NCBI RefSeq assembly: GCF_016127315.1
Contig: NZ_CP065997.1
Coordinates: 4,340,001 to 4,404,000, forward strand
DNA: 64,000 nt
Source: Achromobacter deleyi
Lineage (GTDB): Bacteria; Pseudomonadota; Gammaproteobacteria; Burkholderiales; Burkholderiaceae_B
Direction: 5' to 3'
In this document: piece by piece, positions 53,923-63,464 of the stretch
How positions within the stretch are numbered: position 1 is the stretch's first letter
Layout: every line of letters starts with the position of its first letter
Program-made: the position numbers and the translations under genes
Notes under the pieces: generated by a model
Database searches by the model: none
What the model was told of the DNA's origin: nothing
The model's input: only the letters and a program-made list of their open reading frames with translations

Positions 53923-55533
53923 GTGGAGACCAGGGAGTTTGACTACATCGTCGTGGGCGCGGGCTCGGCCGGATGCGCCGTGGCCGCCAGGCTGGCGCAG
54001 GACCGCAAGACCACGGTGCTGCTGCTGGAGGCCGGCCCGCGGGATCGCAACATGTGGATCCACATCCCCATCGGCTATGGCAAGACGATGTTCAACCCGC
54101 AGCTGAACTGGCAATTCGAATCCGAGCCCGAGCCCAATCTCGACAACCGCAGGATCTACATCCCGCGCGGCCGCACCCTGGGCGGGTCCAGCTCGATCAA
54201 CGGCCTGGTCTACATCCGTGGCCAGAAGGAGGATTTCGAGCGCTGGCGGGCGCAAGGCAACGTCGGCTGGGGCTGGGACGATGTCCTGCCGTATTTCAAG
54301 CGCTCCGAGGCCAACGAGCGCGGCGCCGATGCCTGCCATGGCGGCGACGGGCCGCTGGCGGTATCCGATATCCGCGGCCGCCACCCGCTGATCGAGGCCA
54401 TCATCGGCGGCGCCAACGAACTGGGCGTGCCGCGCACCGACGATTTCAACGGTCCGCGCCAGGAAGGCGCCGGCTATTTCCAGCTGACCACCCGCAATGG
54501 CCTGCGCTGCTCGGCCGCCAAGGCCTACCTGCGCTCGGGCATCGCCGGCGCCAATCTGTGCGTGCAATCCGATGCGCACGCCACCGGCCTGATCCTGGAG
54601 GGCCGCCGCGCCGCGGGGGTGTCGTACCTGCGCGCCGGCCAGGCCTGCCAGGCCCGCGCCCGGCGCGAGGTGGTGCTGAGCGCCGGCGCGATCCAGTCGC
54701 CGCAATTGCTGATGTTGTCCGGCATCGGCGACGCCGACGCGCTGCGGGCGCTGGGCATCGCGCCGGTGCACCATCTGCCCGAAGTCGGCCGCAACCTGCA
54801 GGATCACCTGCAGTCGCGGCTGATGTATCGCTGCACCCGGCCGATCACCACCAATGATGCCCTGCGCACCTGGTGGGGCACGGCCCGCATCGGCCTGCAA
54901 TGGATCCTGCGCCGCGCCGGGCCGGTGGCGGCCGGCATCCAGCTGGGCGGCATGTTCGCGCGCACCAACGACGCCGAGCAGACCCCCAACGTGCAATTCC
55001 ACTTCGGCACCATCAGCGCCGACATGACGGCCGGCCGGCCGCATGATTTCTCCGGTTTCACCCTGTCGGTCTGCCAGTTGCGGCCGACCAGCCGCGGCCG
55101 GCTCGACCTGGCTTCGCCCGATCCGCTGGCCGCGCCGCGCGCGCGCTTCAACTACCTGGACACCGAGTTCGACCGGCGCACCATGGTCGAAGGGGTGCGG
55201 CTGGCGCGCCAGCTGGTGCGGACCCGTGCGCTGTCACCGTACGTTGCCGATGAGTACCGGCCCGGTTTCAACGTCGAGTCGGACGACGAGGTCCTGCGTT
55301 TCATCCGCGGGTACGCCACCACCATCTTCCACCCCGTCGGCACCTGCCGCATGGGGGCCGACGCCGATGCCGTGGTCGATACCCGGCTGCGGGTCCGCGG
55401 GGTGGACCGGCTGCGCGTGGTCGACGCCTCGATCATGCCCCTGCTGCTTTCCGGCAATACCAACGCTGGTAGCATCGTGATCGGCGAGAAAGGCGCCGAC
55501 ATGATCATGCAAGACAGGGAGAAAATCTCATGA
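53923..55533 (+). CDS. GMC-family FAD-dependent alcohol oxidoreductase
   Basis: 536 residues. FAD motif DYIVVGAGSAGCAVAARLAQ at the start, GMC signatures GRTLGGSSSINGLVYIRG and EVVLSAGAIQSPQLLMLSGIG, and the C-terminal active-site region with HPVGTCRMG and SGNTNAGSIVIGEKGADMI. It oxidises a primary alcohol to an aldehyde, feeding the ALDH of the same cluster. Start is GTG 53923 after GGGAAGGGAAC; the stop overlaps the regulator start (ATGA). Confidence 0.93.
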   Translation: METREFDYIVVGAGSAGCAVAARLAQDRKTTVLLLEAGPRDRNMWIHIPIGYGKTMFNPQLNWQFESEPEPNLDNRRIYIPRGRTLGGSSSINGLVYIRGQKEDFERWRAQGNVGWGWDDVLPYFKRSEANERGADACHGGDGPLAVSDIRGRHPLIEAIIGGANELGVPRTDDFNGPRQEGAGYFQLTTRNGLRCSAAKAYLRSGIAGANLCVQSDAHATGLILEGRRAAGVSYLRAGQACQARARREVVLSAGAIQSPQLLMLSGIGDADALRALGIAPVHHLPEVGRNLQDHLQSRLMYRCTRPITTNDALRTWWGTARIGLQWILRRAGPVAAGIQLGGMFARTNDAEQTPNVQFHFGTISADMTAGRPHDFSGFTLSVCQLRPTSRGRLDLASPDPLAAPRARFNYLDTEFDRRTMVEGVRLARQLVRTRALSPYVADEYRPGFNVESDDEVLRFIRGYATTIFHPVGTCRMGADADAVVDTRLRVRGVDRLRVVDASIMPLLLSGNTNAGSIVIGEKGADMIMQDREKIS

Positions 55534-56309
55534 GTACCTTGGAACGTCGTCTGGAAATCTTCGAGACGCTGCATGCACCCGATCCGACCCGCCGGCCCAA
55601 GTACCAGCGGCTGGTCGAGGTGCTGGTGGACGCGGTTCGGCGCGGCATCTGGCAGCCGGGCGACCAGTTGCCGGCCGAGGAGGAACTGGCGCAGCTGACG
55701 CCGTTCAGCCTCGGCACCGTGCAGCGGGCGTTGCGCGACCTGGTGGAGCAGGGCCTGGTGGTGCGCATGCACGGCCTGGGCAGCTTCATCGCGGAGGCGC
55801 CTCGCCAGATCGAGGATCCGTGGCATTGCCGCTTTCTGGACGACGATGGCTCGGTGCTGCCGACCTTCTCGCAAGTCATCCTGCGCACCCCCGTGACCGG
55901 CGCGGGCCCCTGGAACCAGTACCTGGGAACCGACGCCAACGTCATGCGGCTCGACCGCCTCATCATCATCAACGACGAGTTCCGTATCTCCAGCCGGTTC
56001 TATGCCGACCGGCAATTGCTCAAGCGCCTGTGGGACATGCCCATGGACAAGCTCAATGGGGCCAACTTCAAGAAAGTCATTATCCAGCAGTTCAAGCTGC
56101 CTATCACCAACATCACCCATCGGGTGAAGCTGGCCGATTTCGACACCGAGTCCTGCGAGCGCATCGGCGTGCCGCATCCCTACCGCGGCATCTACATGCA
56201 GGCCGTGGCGCGGTCCGGACGCGGGCAATGCGTGTACTACCAGGAATTCTTCCTGGGCCCGACCTCGCGCGATCTCGCGTTCCCCGACGCCAATTTATCA
56301 AGCGGCTGA
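55530..56309 (+). CDS. GntR-family regulator (HutC/UTRA type)
   Basis: 259 residues: GntR winged helix at about 25-90 (WQPGDQLPAEEELAQLTPFSLGTVQRALRDLVEQGLVVRMHGLGSFIAE) followed by a UTRA-type ligand domain (RLDRLIIINDEFRISSRFYADRQ, GRGQCVYYQEFFLGPTSRDLAF). It is embedded inside the cluster, translationally coupled to the GMC gene, so it is probably an autoregulating substrate-responsive repressor acting at the TAGGACTA sites near 48520-48565. Confidence 0.92.
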   Translation: MSTLERRLEIFETLHAPDPTRRPKYQRLVEVLVDAVRRGIWQPGDQLPAEEELAQLTPFSLGTVQRALRDLVEQGLVVRMHGLGSFIAEAPRQIEDPWHCRFLDDDGSVLPTFSQVILRTPVTGAGPWNQYLGTDANVMRLDRLIIINDEFRISSRFYADRQLLKRLWDMPMDKLNGANFKKVIIQQFKLPITNITHRVKLADFDTESCERIGVPHPYRGIYMQAVARSGRGQCVYYQEFFLGPTSRDLAFPDANLSSG

Positions 56310-56335
56310 CATCAGCCATCCAACCTAGTAGAGCC

Positions 56336-57793
56336 ATGACCGTGAAACCGAAGAACCTGTTGATCATCATGTCCGACGAACACTCGCCCAAGGCCTTGGG
56401 CTGCTATGGCAGCGAGATCGTCAAGACGCCCCATCTCGATGCCCTGGCCGCGCGCGGCACGCTGTTCCGCTCGGCCTATTGCGCCAGCCCGGTGTGCATT
56501 CCCGCCCGGGCCTCGTTCGCGGTGGGCAAGTACATTCATCAGATCGGCTACTGGGACAATGCCGACGCCTACGATGGCGCGGTGCCCAGCTGGCATCATC
56601 GGTTGCGCGAACGCGATCACGACGTGGTTTCGATTGGCAAGCTCCATTTCCGCCAGCCCGGCGAGGACCACGGGTTCTCGGAAGAGATCATCCCCATGCA
56701 CATCATCGAGGGCAAGGGCGATCTGATGGGCCTGGTCCGCAGCGAACTGCCGGTGCGCAAGGGCGCCTACAAGATGGCCCATTTCGCGGGGCCCGGCGAA
56801 AGCTCATACACCTTCTACGACCGTGAGATCACGGCCCGCGCCCAGGTCTGGCTGCGCGAGGCGGCGCGGCGCGAATCGGACAAGCCGTGGGTGCTGTTCG
56901 TATCGCTGGTGGCGCCGCACTTCCCCCTGACCGCGCCGCCGGAACATTACTACCGCTATTTCAACCAGAACCTGCCCCTGCCCAAGCTGTACGACAGGCG
57001 CGAGCGGCCGGACCACCCTTATCTGGTCGATTACCGCAACAGCTTCAACTACGACGACTATTTCGAGGGCGACGCGGTCAAGCGCGCCGTCGCCGGCTAC
57101 TACGGCCTGTGCTCGTTCCTGGACGAGAACATCGGCAAGATCCTCAACGCGCTGGAGGACGCCGGCCTGGCCGATGACACCCGCGTGATGTACACCTCCG
57201 ACCATGGCGACAACCTGGGCGCGCGCGGCCTGTGGGGCAAGTCGACCATGTTCGAGGAAACCGCGGGCGTGCCGCTGATCATGGCGGGCGACGATATTCC
57301 GCAGGGGCGGGTGGTCGACGTGCCCGTCACGCATATCGACGCCTATCCCACGGTGCTGGACGCCGTCGGCAACACCGAGCCGGCCTTGCGCGAAGGCTAT
57401 CCCGGCCATTCGCTGTTCGACATCGCCCGTGGCGAGACGCCGCGGCGCAACGTGCTGGTGGAATACCACGGCATGGGTTCGACCACCGGCGCCTTCATGA
57501 TCCGCCATGGCAAGTACAAGTACATCGAGTACGCCGGCTATCCGGCGCAGTTGTTCGACCTGGAAGCCGACCCCGAGGAACTCCAGGACCTGGCCGCCGA
57601 TCCGCGCCACGCCGATACCGTGCAGGCCTGCCGCCAGCAGCTGTATCTGATCTGTGACCCGCAGGCGGTCGACCGCCAGGCCAAGGCGCGCCAGCAGACG
57701 CTGCTACGCGAGAACGGCGGCCGCGAAGCGGTGATCGCCCGCGGCGATCTCGGTTTCACGCCGGTGCCGGGTTCGGCCTTGGCGTTCGACTGA
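56336..57793 (+). CDS. Type I sulfatase (arylsulfatase/choline-sulfatase-like)
   Basis: 485 residues. Formylglycine motif CIPAR with C54 as the residue to be oxidised (in SPVCIPARASF), metal-binding IIMSDEHSPKALGCYG at the amino end, HFPLTAPPEHYY and TSDHGDNLGARGLWGKSTMFEE. No signal peptide, so it is cytoplasmic and cleaves an imported sulfate ester or phosphonate-like monoester. It follows the GntR gene by 26 bases. Some CxPxR enzymes are phosphonate monoester hydrolases; the substrate cannot be fixed. An SUMF/anSME activase is not in this window. Confidence 0.9.
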   Translation: MTVKPKNLLIIMSDEHSPKALGCYGSEIVKTPHLDALAARGTLFRSAYCASPVCIPARASFAVGKYIHQIGYWDNADAYDGAVPSWHHRLRERDHDVVSIGKLHFRQPGEDHGFSEEIIPMHIIEGKGDLMGLVRSELPVRKGAYKMAHFAGPGESSYTFYDREITARAQVWLREAARRESDKPWVLFVSLVAPHFPLTAPPEHYYRYFNQNLPLPKLYDRRERPDHPYLVDYRNSFNYDDYFEGDAVKRAVAGYYGLCSFLDENIGKILNALEDAGLADDTRVMYTSDHGDNLGARGLWGKSTMFEETAGVPLIMAGDDIPQGRVVDVPVTHIDAYPTVLDAVGNTEPALREGYPGHSLFDIARGETPRRNVLVEYHGMGSTTGAFMIRHGKYKYIEYAGYPAQLFDLEADPEELQDLAADPRHADTVQACRQQLYLICDPQAVDRQAKARQQTLLRENGGREAVIARGDLGFTPVPGSALAFD

Positions 57794-57940
57794 CGCGGCA
57801 CGCGGGCCGCGCCCGCGCGGCTATCGAGGCCATCGCGGCGGGCGCGCCTGGCCTGGCGGCCGATTGCCGGCCTTGCCGGGCGCCTTCCCGTGCGCACAGG
57901 CCCTGGGCTTCTCTTCCTTCGATTCGATTTGGGACGGCAT

Positions 57941-58702
57941 ATGCTCTTCGGGCCGATGTTGTGGTTCACCCTGGGTGGCGCGGCCGTCGCGGGCTTCGTA
58001 CAGGGGCTGTCGGGTTTCGCTTTCAGCATGGTGTCGATGGCGATCTGGGCCTGGGTGCTGGAGCCCCGCCTGGCCGCTGTGTTGACGGTGTTCGGCGCGC
58101 TCGTCGGCCAGGTGACCGGGGCTTTATCGGTGCGCCAGGCGTTTCCGTGGAAACGGTTGCTGCCGTTTCTGGCGGGCGGGGCGCTGGGCGTGCCGCTTGG
58201 CCTTGCCCTGCTGCCCCTGCTGGATCCCGCCGTCTTCAAACTGCTGCTGGGAATCGTGCTGGTCGCCTGGTGTTCTTTCATGCTGCTGTCGCGCCGGAAG
58301 ATCGAGCAGGGCAATCGTGGCCGCGGATATGACCGCGTCTGCGATGGCATCGCGGGCCTGTGCGGCGGGATATTGGGCAGCCTGGCGGGCCTCACGGGCA
58401 TTGCGCCGGCTTTGTGGTGCACCTTGCGGCAGTATCCCCGCGACGTGCAGCGCAATCTGATCCAGGGATTCAACCTGCTGATCCTGTCGTTCACGATGAC
58501 GTGTTATGTCGTGTCGTCGACCGTGTCGGTGGCCATGCTGCCCTGGTTCGGGGCGTTGCTGCCCGTCATCATGGTGTCGACCTGGCTGGGGGCGCGCCTG
58601 TATGCCCGCCTGTGCGACGAAACGTTCCGCCGCATTATCCTGATGCTGCTGACGCTGTCGGGCGCGGCCTTGCTGGTTTCGGCCGCGCGCGGCTTCCTGT
58701 AG
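57941..58702 (+). CDS. TauE/SafE-family membrane transporter
   Basis: 253 residues, seven to eight membrane segments with the family repeats GGAAVAGFVQGLSGFAFSM and GLCGGILGSLAGLTGIAPALWC. These proteins export sulfite or sulfonates. Placed 147 bases after a sulfatase, it may deal with sulfate, sulfite or the product of that enzyme. ATG 57941 is preferred over an in-frame start 17 codons upstream because the first helix follows directly. Confidence 0.87.
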   Translation: MLFGPMLWFTLGGAAVAGFVQGLSGFAFSMVSMAIWAWVLEPRLAAVLTVFGALVGQVTGALSVRQAFPWKRLLPFLAGGALGVPLGLALLPLLDPAVFKLLLGIVLVAWCSFMLLSRRKIEQGNRGRGYDRVCDGIAGLCGGILGSLAGLTGIAPALWCTLRQYPRDVQRNLIQGFNLLILSFTMTCYVVSSTVSVAMLPWFGALLPVIMVSTWLGARLYARLCDETFRRIILMLLTLSGAALLVSAARGFL

Positions 58703-58830
58703 CGCCGGCGCGTGGCGTCGGCCGGCCTCGCCGTTCTGTTATCGTCGCCAGCGCAAGTGCGGGTGACGTCTGCCGCCGGCGGACGGTTTCGTCCGCAAGT
58801 CGTTCCCACAGTTTCTTTCCAAGGACCTGC

Positions 58831-60522
58831 ATGAATCCTGATAACCAGCGCCTGCTCGACGAATTGCGCGGCATCGTCGGCACGGCCCATGTCCTGACCG
58901 ACCCGCAGCATACCCAACGGTTCCGCACAGGATTCCGCTTCGGCTTCGGATCGGCGATCGCGGTTGCGCGGCCGGGCAGCCTTCTGGAGCAATGGCGATT
59001 GGTCCAGGCATGCGTGGCGCACGGCAAGATCGTGATCATGCAGGCGGCCAATACCGGCTTGACCGGGGGGTCGACGCCGGACGGCAATGACTACGATCGG
59101 GAGATCGTGATCATCAGCACGTTGCGCATGAAGAAAATACAGCTGATCCGCGACGGGCATCAGGTGATCTGCTTTCCCGGCGCCACCTTGGACCAGCTGG
59201 AGAAAGCGCTCAAGCCGCTGGGACGCGAACCGCACTCCGTCATCGGGTCTTCATGCATTGGCGCTTCGGTATTCGGAGGGATCTGCAATAACTCCGGTGG
59301 ATCATTGGTGCAGCGTGGCCCCGCCTTTACCGAGATGGCCGTGTTTGCGCAGTTGGGGCAGGACGGCAAACTATCCCTGGTCAACCACCTGGGCATCTCG
59401 TTGGGAGAATCCCCCGAGGAGATCCTGCGGCGTCTGGATGACGGCACCTACCGTCCTGATGACATCCGCGATGGCGGACGCGGGTCGGATCAGGATTATG
59501 CGCGGCACGTCCGCGACGTCGACGCGGACTCGCCCGCGCGGTTCAACGCGGACCCGAAACGGCTGTACGAGGCTTCCGGGAGCGCCGGCAAGCTGATTCT
59601 CTTCGCCGTGCGCCTGGACACGTTTCCGGCGGAAACGCAGACCGACGTTTTCTACATCGGGACGAATGATCCGGCCGAACTGACGGATATTCGACGATAC
59701 CTTCTGACGGGCCTGCCGGCATTGCCCATCGCGGGGGAGTACATGCACCGGGATGCGTTCGATATCGCCGATGTCTACGGCAAGGACACTTTCCTGGCCA
59801 TCCGCAAGCTGGGCACCGCCAGGCTTCCCGCCTTTTTCGCGTTGAAAGCACGGGTGGACAGTTTCTGCGCGAGATTCTCGTTCCTGCCCAGGAACATGAG
59901 CGACCGGCTGTTGCAGTTCTTCAGCGAACGCTGTGGCGATCATCTGCCCGCTCGCCTGCGCGACTTTCGCGCCCGGTATGAACACTATCTGATGATCAAG
60001 GTGTCGAGAAAGCTGAAGGAGCCGCTTCAGGTTTTCCTGGATTCCTATTTCAACCAGGCCACGGGCGCCTGCTTCCTGTGCTCCCCGGAAGAAGGCGCGG
60101 CCGCCTTCCTGCTGCGATTCGCGGCGGCCGGCGCCGCCGTGCGCTACCGCGCCATCCATCCGGACGCGGTGGAGGATATCGTCGCGCTGGACATTGCCCT
60201 GAAGCGCAATGACCGGGACTGGCTGGAGGTTCTGCCCGAGGACATGGAGACCGCCATGGTGGCCAAGCTCTATTACGGACACTTTCTTTGCCATGTCTTC
60301 CATCAGGACTACATCGTGAGAAAGGGCGTGGATTGCCTGGCGCTGGAGCACCGCATGTGGAAGCTGCTGGACGCCCGTGGCGCGCAGTATCCGGCCGAAC
60401 ACAACGTTGGACATCTGTATCGCGCCGGCCCCGAGCTTCGGAATTTCTACCGCGCCCTGGATCCTTGCAATCAGTTCAACCCAGGGGTCGGGCAGCTATC
60501 AAAGCGCAAGAACTGGATGTGA
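58831..60522 (+). CDS. dld: Quinone-dependent D-lactate dehydrogenase
   Basis: 563 residues, peripheral membrane flavoenzyme feeding electrons from D-lactate to quinones. FAD-binding PCMH region: VIMQAANTGLTGGSTPDGNDYDREIVIIST and GSSCIGASVFGGICNNSGGSLVQRG; the long cap and membrane-binding segment match Dld (E. coli 571 residues), as does FHQDYIVRKGVD. ATG 58831 follows AAGGA. Codon use is visibly more AT-tolerant than in the catabolic cluster to its left. Not obviously part of that cluster. Confidence 0.95.
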   Translation: MNPDNQRLLDELRGIVGTAHVLTDPQHTQRFRTGFRFGFGSAIAVARPGSLLEQWRLVQACVAHGKIVIMQAANTGLTGGSTPDGNDYDREIVIISTLRMKKIQLIRDGHQVICFPGATLDQLEKALKPLGREPHSVIGSSCIGASVFGGICNNSGGSLVQRGPAFTEMAVFAQLGQDGKLSLVNHLGISLGESPEEILRRLDDGTYRPDDIRDGGRGSDQDYARHVRDVDADSPARFNADPKRLYEASGSAGKLILFAVRLDTFPAETQTDVFYIGTNDPAELTDIRRYLLTGLPALPIAGEYMHRDAFDIADVYGKDTFLAIRKLGTARLPAFFALKARVDSFCARFSFLPRNMSDRLLQFFSERCGDHLPARLRDFRARYEHYLMIKVSRKLKEPLQVFLDSYFNQATGACFLCSPEEGAAAFLLRFAAAGAAVRYRAIHPDAVEDIVALDIALKRNDRDWLEVLPEDMETAMVAKLYYGHFLCHVFHQDYIVRKGVDCLALEHRMWKLLDARGAQYPAEHNVGHLYRAGPELRNFYRALDPCNQFNPGVGQLSKRKNWM

Positions 60523-60578
60523 GGCGCCGAAGTCCCTCGTCGGATCGCTGCCGCGTTCTGGCCACGACCAGTGACGCG

Positions 60579-62126
60579 TCAATCCTCCTTCAACAACGCC
60601 AACACGTTCTGCGCCAACTGATTGGCTTGCGTCAAGGCGACCTTGCTGGCTTGCTGCAGGATCTGCTGGCGCGTCAGGTTGGAGGTTTCGACGGCGTAGT
60701 CCGCATCCTCGATGCGGCTGCGGGCCTGGCCGAGGATATCGGCGGTGTGGTTGAGGTTGGTGATGACCGAGCCCAGGCGGTGCTGCATCGCGCCCAGCTC
60801 GCCGCGCAGGCTGTCGACCTGGCCCAGGGCGTGGGTCACCCGCTTCATGGGCACGACCTTGAGGTTCACGGTGGGCGGCGCGTGTTTAGGCTTGAAGGAC
60901 ACCTCGCCGGTGGACGAAATGCTGATGTCGTAGAAATTGCCATCGCTGCCGCTGATGACGTATTCGCCGTTGGCGTTGCCGGTGGCGTCCGTCAGGAAGT
61001 GCACCTTGCTGTCCTGGTCGAACAGGGGCCGGCCATCGTCGGCGGCGGGCACCGGCGCGAGGCTCTGGAGAAAATCGAACAGTCGGATGGGCGTGTCTTT
61101 CTTGACGGCGTCGGCGGCAGGCGGGGGGCCGGGGGGAGGCGCGACCACGGGCGGCGTGGGCGTGGGGGCCGGCACGGCAGGGGGGGCGACCGGAACCGGA
61201 AAGGTGCCGCCGACCAGCGTGGGCACGCCGCTGCGGGCGATCGCCGCCGTTTCCGCGGCGCTCAGGATGGTTCTGTCCAGGCGCGGCTGGATGCTGATGT
61301 CGATGTCCACGACGCCCCCCACGGGCGCGGGCAAGGTGGGAATGCGGTACTCGTTGCGGGTAATGCCGCCGTGAATTTCCTGGACGAGGTATTGCGTCGT
61401 GCCGTTGAACTGGTAGCTCAGGAGATAGGCGTCGAACATTGTGAGGACGGTGGCGCCATTCCTGATGCTCAGGACGGCGGTGGTGGTGGGGGGCGCTATC
61501 GCGGGCGGCGGCGCGACCGCCGGTGGCGGGGCGATCGGCGCGGGCTCGGACTGGGTGTCGATCACCGTCCTGTCGACGGCGCTGCCCAGGCGCGGATCAT
61601 GGACCACGTCGATCTCGTCCAGGCTCAAGGTCTTGGGATTGACGAGCCTGGTGTTGATGCTGAGCGTGTCGCCATCGTGGGCGCCGACCTGGATGGACAG
61701 ATTGGCGTCCTGGGCCAGCACGTCGAGGCTGTTGAAGCGGGTCTGGTGCGAAATCCGCTCGATTTCGCCGAGATGCTGGTCGATCTCGGCCTGGATGGAT
61801 TCCAGGTCGCCGATCGAGTTGGTGGAATTCTGCGCCTGCACGGCGAGTTCGCGGATGCGTTGCAGGCTGTGGCCCATCTCGCCCAGCGCGCCCTCGATGG
61901 TCTGCGCCAGCGAGATGCCGTCATTGGCGTTGCGCGCCGCCTGGTGCTGCCCGCGGATCTGGGCGGTGAAATGGCCGGCGATGGATTCACCGGCGGCATC
62001 GTCCGCGGCGTGGTTGATGCGCAGGCCGGACGACAGCCGCTCCGTGGCCACGGCCTGCGCGGATTCCGACTTGCCCAGGTTGGTGCGCGCCCGTAACGAC
62101 AGGGACTGGTTTCTGATCGAGGGCAT
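60579..62126 (-). CDS. Flagellin-like protein with proline-rich linkers and an inserted segment
   Basis: 515 residues; betaproteobacterial flagellins are commonly nearer 390 or fewer. Residues 1-160 are a clear flagellin amino end (QAVATERLSSGLRINHAADDAAGESIA, NANDGISLAQTIEGALGEMGHSLQRIRELAVQA, IDQHLGEIERISHQTRFN) and about 430-515 a flagellin carboxy end (LGSVITNLNHTADILGQARSRIEDADYAVETSNLTRQQILQQAS). The middle, roughly 194-425, is two Pro/Ala-rich linkers (194-213 and 309-337) around a beta-rich segment, followed by an EYVISGSDGNFYDISISSTGEVSF stretch. No other flagellar gene is near. ATG 62126 follows GGAG. Confidence 0.88.
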   Translation of the reverse strand: MPSIRNQSLSLRARTNLGKSESAQAVATERLSSGLRINHAADDAAGESIAGHFTAQIRGQHQAARNANDGISLAQTIEGALGEMGHSLQRIRELAVQAQNSTNSIGDLESIQAEIDQHLGEIERISHQTRFNSLDVLAQDANLSIQVGAHDGDTLSINTRLVNPKTLSLDEIDVVHDPRLGSAVDRTVIDTQSEPAPIAPPPAVAPPPAIAPPTTTAVLSIRNGATVLTMFDAYLLSYQFNGTTQYLVQEIHGGITRNEYRIPTLPAPVGGVVDIDISIQPRLDRTILSAAETAAIARSGVPTLVGGTFPVPVAPPAVPAPTPTPPVVAPPPGPPPAADAVKKDTPIRLFDFLQSLAPVPAADDGRPLFDQDSKVHFLTDATGNANGEYVISGSDGNFYDISISSTGEVSFKPKHAPPTVNLKVVPMKRVTHALGQVDSLRGELGAMQHRLGSVITNLNHTADILGQARSRIEDADYAVETSNLTRQQILQQASKVALTQANQLAQNVLALLKED

Positions 62127-62483
62127 GAGGTTCTCCAATGCGAGGTTGCCAGCCCGGCCAATGTGGCGGCTGTCAGCGGGATGCGGGCTGTCGTGCTGCG
62201 GGAATGGCGCGGGTTGATTCGAGCCGTCGTGGACGGCGTGGCGCGTGACGAATCAGCGCGCCGAGCGATGTGGGGTCGATGATGGCACGCGGCCCACACT
62301 GGGTGGGCCGGTTTGCGCCGAGCGGGCGCGGCTTTGTTTATCCGGAGAGGGATAGATCATTCTAAAAATGCTAAGCCGATCCCCCGCCGGCCGTCTCGCC
62401 GCGCGCTCGAATCCCGGATTCATCCGACGCGGCGCGCGTCTGGCCGGCGCGTCGCCACCGGCGCCGCCGCGATGCGTCGTGGC
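62127..62483. other. 357-base intergenic region between flagellin-like gene and LysR gene
   Basis: Both flanking genes are on the minus strand, so this should hold the flagellin promoter and the end of the LysR transcript. I see a GGCCCAC/GTGGGCC hairpin (62291-62309) and, on the minus strand, CCGGATAA (62344-62337), a partial match to the sigma-28 -10 GCCGATAA; no good -35 partner. The rest shows no gene. Confidence 0.4.
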
Positions 62484-63359
62484 TCAGGAAGCATCGGGCT
62501 GCGCCTGCGCCTTCAACCAGCGCTTGAAATCGTCCACGACTTCCCTGGCATCGGTGCGGGCGTAGAGGCTGAACCGGCCGCCCGTGTCCTGGAAGCCGAG
62601 GGGGGCGGCCAGCCGGCCGGCCCGGATATCGGCCTGCGCCAGCTCGCGCGGCGCGATGCCGATGCCCAGGCCCGCCACCGCGGCCTCGAGCATGTGGCCG
62701 AGCTGGTCGAACTGGCGCCTGGGCTGCTGCGCGCCGAGCGTCACGCCGCTGGCCTGCGCCCAGTGTTCCCAGGCGGCGGGGCGCGCCGCGGCATGCAGCA
62801 ATGGCGAGCCCAGCACGTCGGCCGGCCGCCGGATCCGCCCGGCCAGCGCCGGCGCGCAGACCGGCCCGATGCTTTCCTGGAACAGCGGCAGCGCCTCGAT
62901 GTCCGGCGACCGGTGTTCGTCGGCCACGATCAGCACATCGACCACGCGCCGCTCCAGCAACGCGATGTCGGCCGCCGTCTGCAGCCGCACCTGGACGCCG
63001 GGATGGGCGCGCTCGAAGTGCTCGAGCCGCGGAATGATCCAGTTGGACAACAGGCTGGCCGGCGCGCCGATCACCACCTCGGTCGATGCCGAGCGGCCGA
63101 GCAGTTCGGCCAGGCGCTGTTCGAGCATGTCGAACGCCGGCAGGCAGACGCGGTGCAGATCCTGGCCCGCCGCGGTCAGCCGCACGCCCTCCGAATGCCG
63201 CTCGAACAGCTTGCCGCCGAGCCAGGTCTCGAGCTGCCGGACCTGCTGGCTGACCGCGCTGTGCGACACGCCCAGCTCTTGCGCCGCGAGCGACAGGTTC
63301 AGGTGGCGGGCGGCGCTGTCGAAGACGCGCAGCGAGTTCATGGGAGGCAGATTTCTCAT
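62484..63359 (-). CDS. LysR-family regulator, TrpI/GcvA-like
   Basis: 291 residues. Amino-terminal HTH ([50 protein letters not shown]) and a periplasmic-binding-protein-like effector domain. The [10 protein letters not shown] opening is typical of the TrpI/GcvA group. It is divergent from trpB with a 105-base gap, the arrangement of trpI and trpBA in Pseudomonas, so it may activate trpB in response to indoleglycerol phosphate. ATG 63359 (MRNLPPMN) is the family-like start. Confidence 0.9.
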   Translation of the reverse strand: MRNLPPMNSLRVFDSAARHLNLSLAAQELGVSHSAVSQQVRQLETWLGGKLFERHSEGVRLTAAGQDLHRVCLPAFDMLEQRLAELLGRSASTEVVIGAPASLLSNWIIPRLEHFERAHPGVQVRLQTAADIALLERRVVDVLIVADEHRSPDIEALPLFQESIGPVCAPALAGRIRRPADVLGSPLLHAAARPAAWEHWAQASGVTLGAQQPRRQFDQLGHMLEAAVAGLGIGIAPRELAQADIRAGRLAAPLGFQDTGGRFSLYARTDAREVVDDFKRWLKAQAQPDAS

Positions 63360-63464
63360 GCCGTTGATATTAGAAAATCTGATACCGATGGGCAAGAAAT
63401 CTATGATTTATCTGGATGTTTTGTCTGGATACCATGGTTGCCATGTTCCCAAAGGCCCGAAACC

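Noticed and set aside
49991..57793. ALDH, GMC and sulfatase as a choline-sulfate to betaine pathway (betBAC-like)
   Set aside because: The oxygenase is phthalate-dioxygenase-like rather than glycine-betaine-monooxygenase-like, the ALDH resembles semialdehyde/aromatic types, and no BetI or choline transporter is present. It remains possible but is not the best reading.
62337..62390. Sigma-28 promoter for the flagellin-like gene
   Set aside because: Only a partial -10 (CCGGATAA) is seen and no -35 at proper spacing, so I do not claim it.
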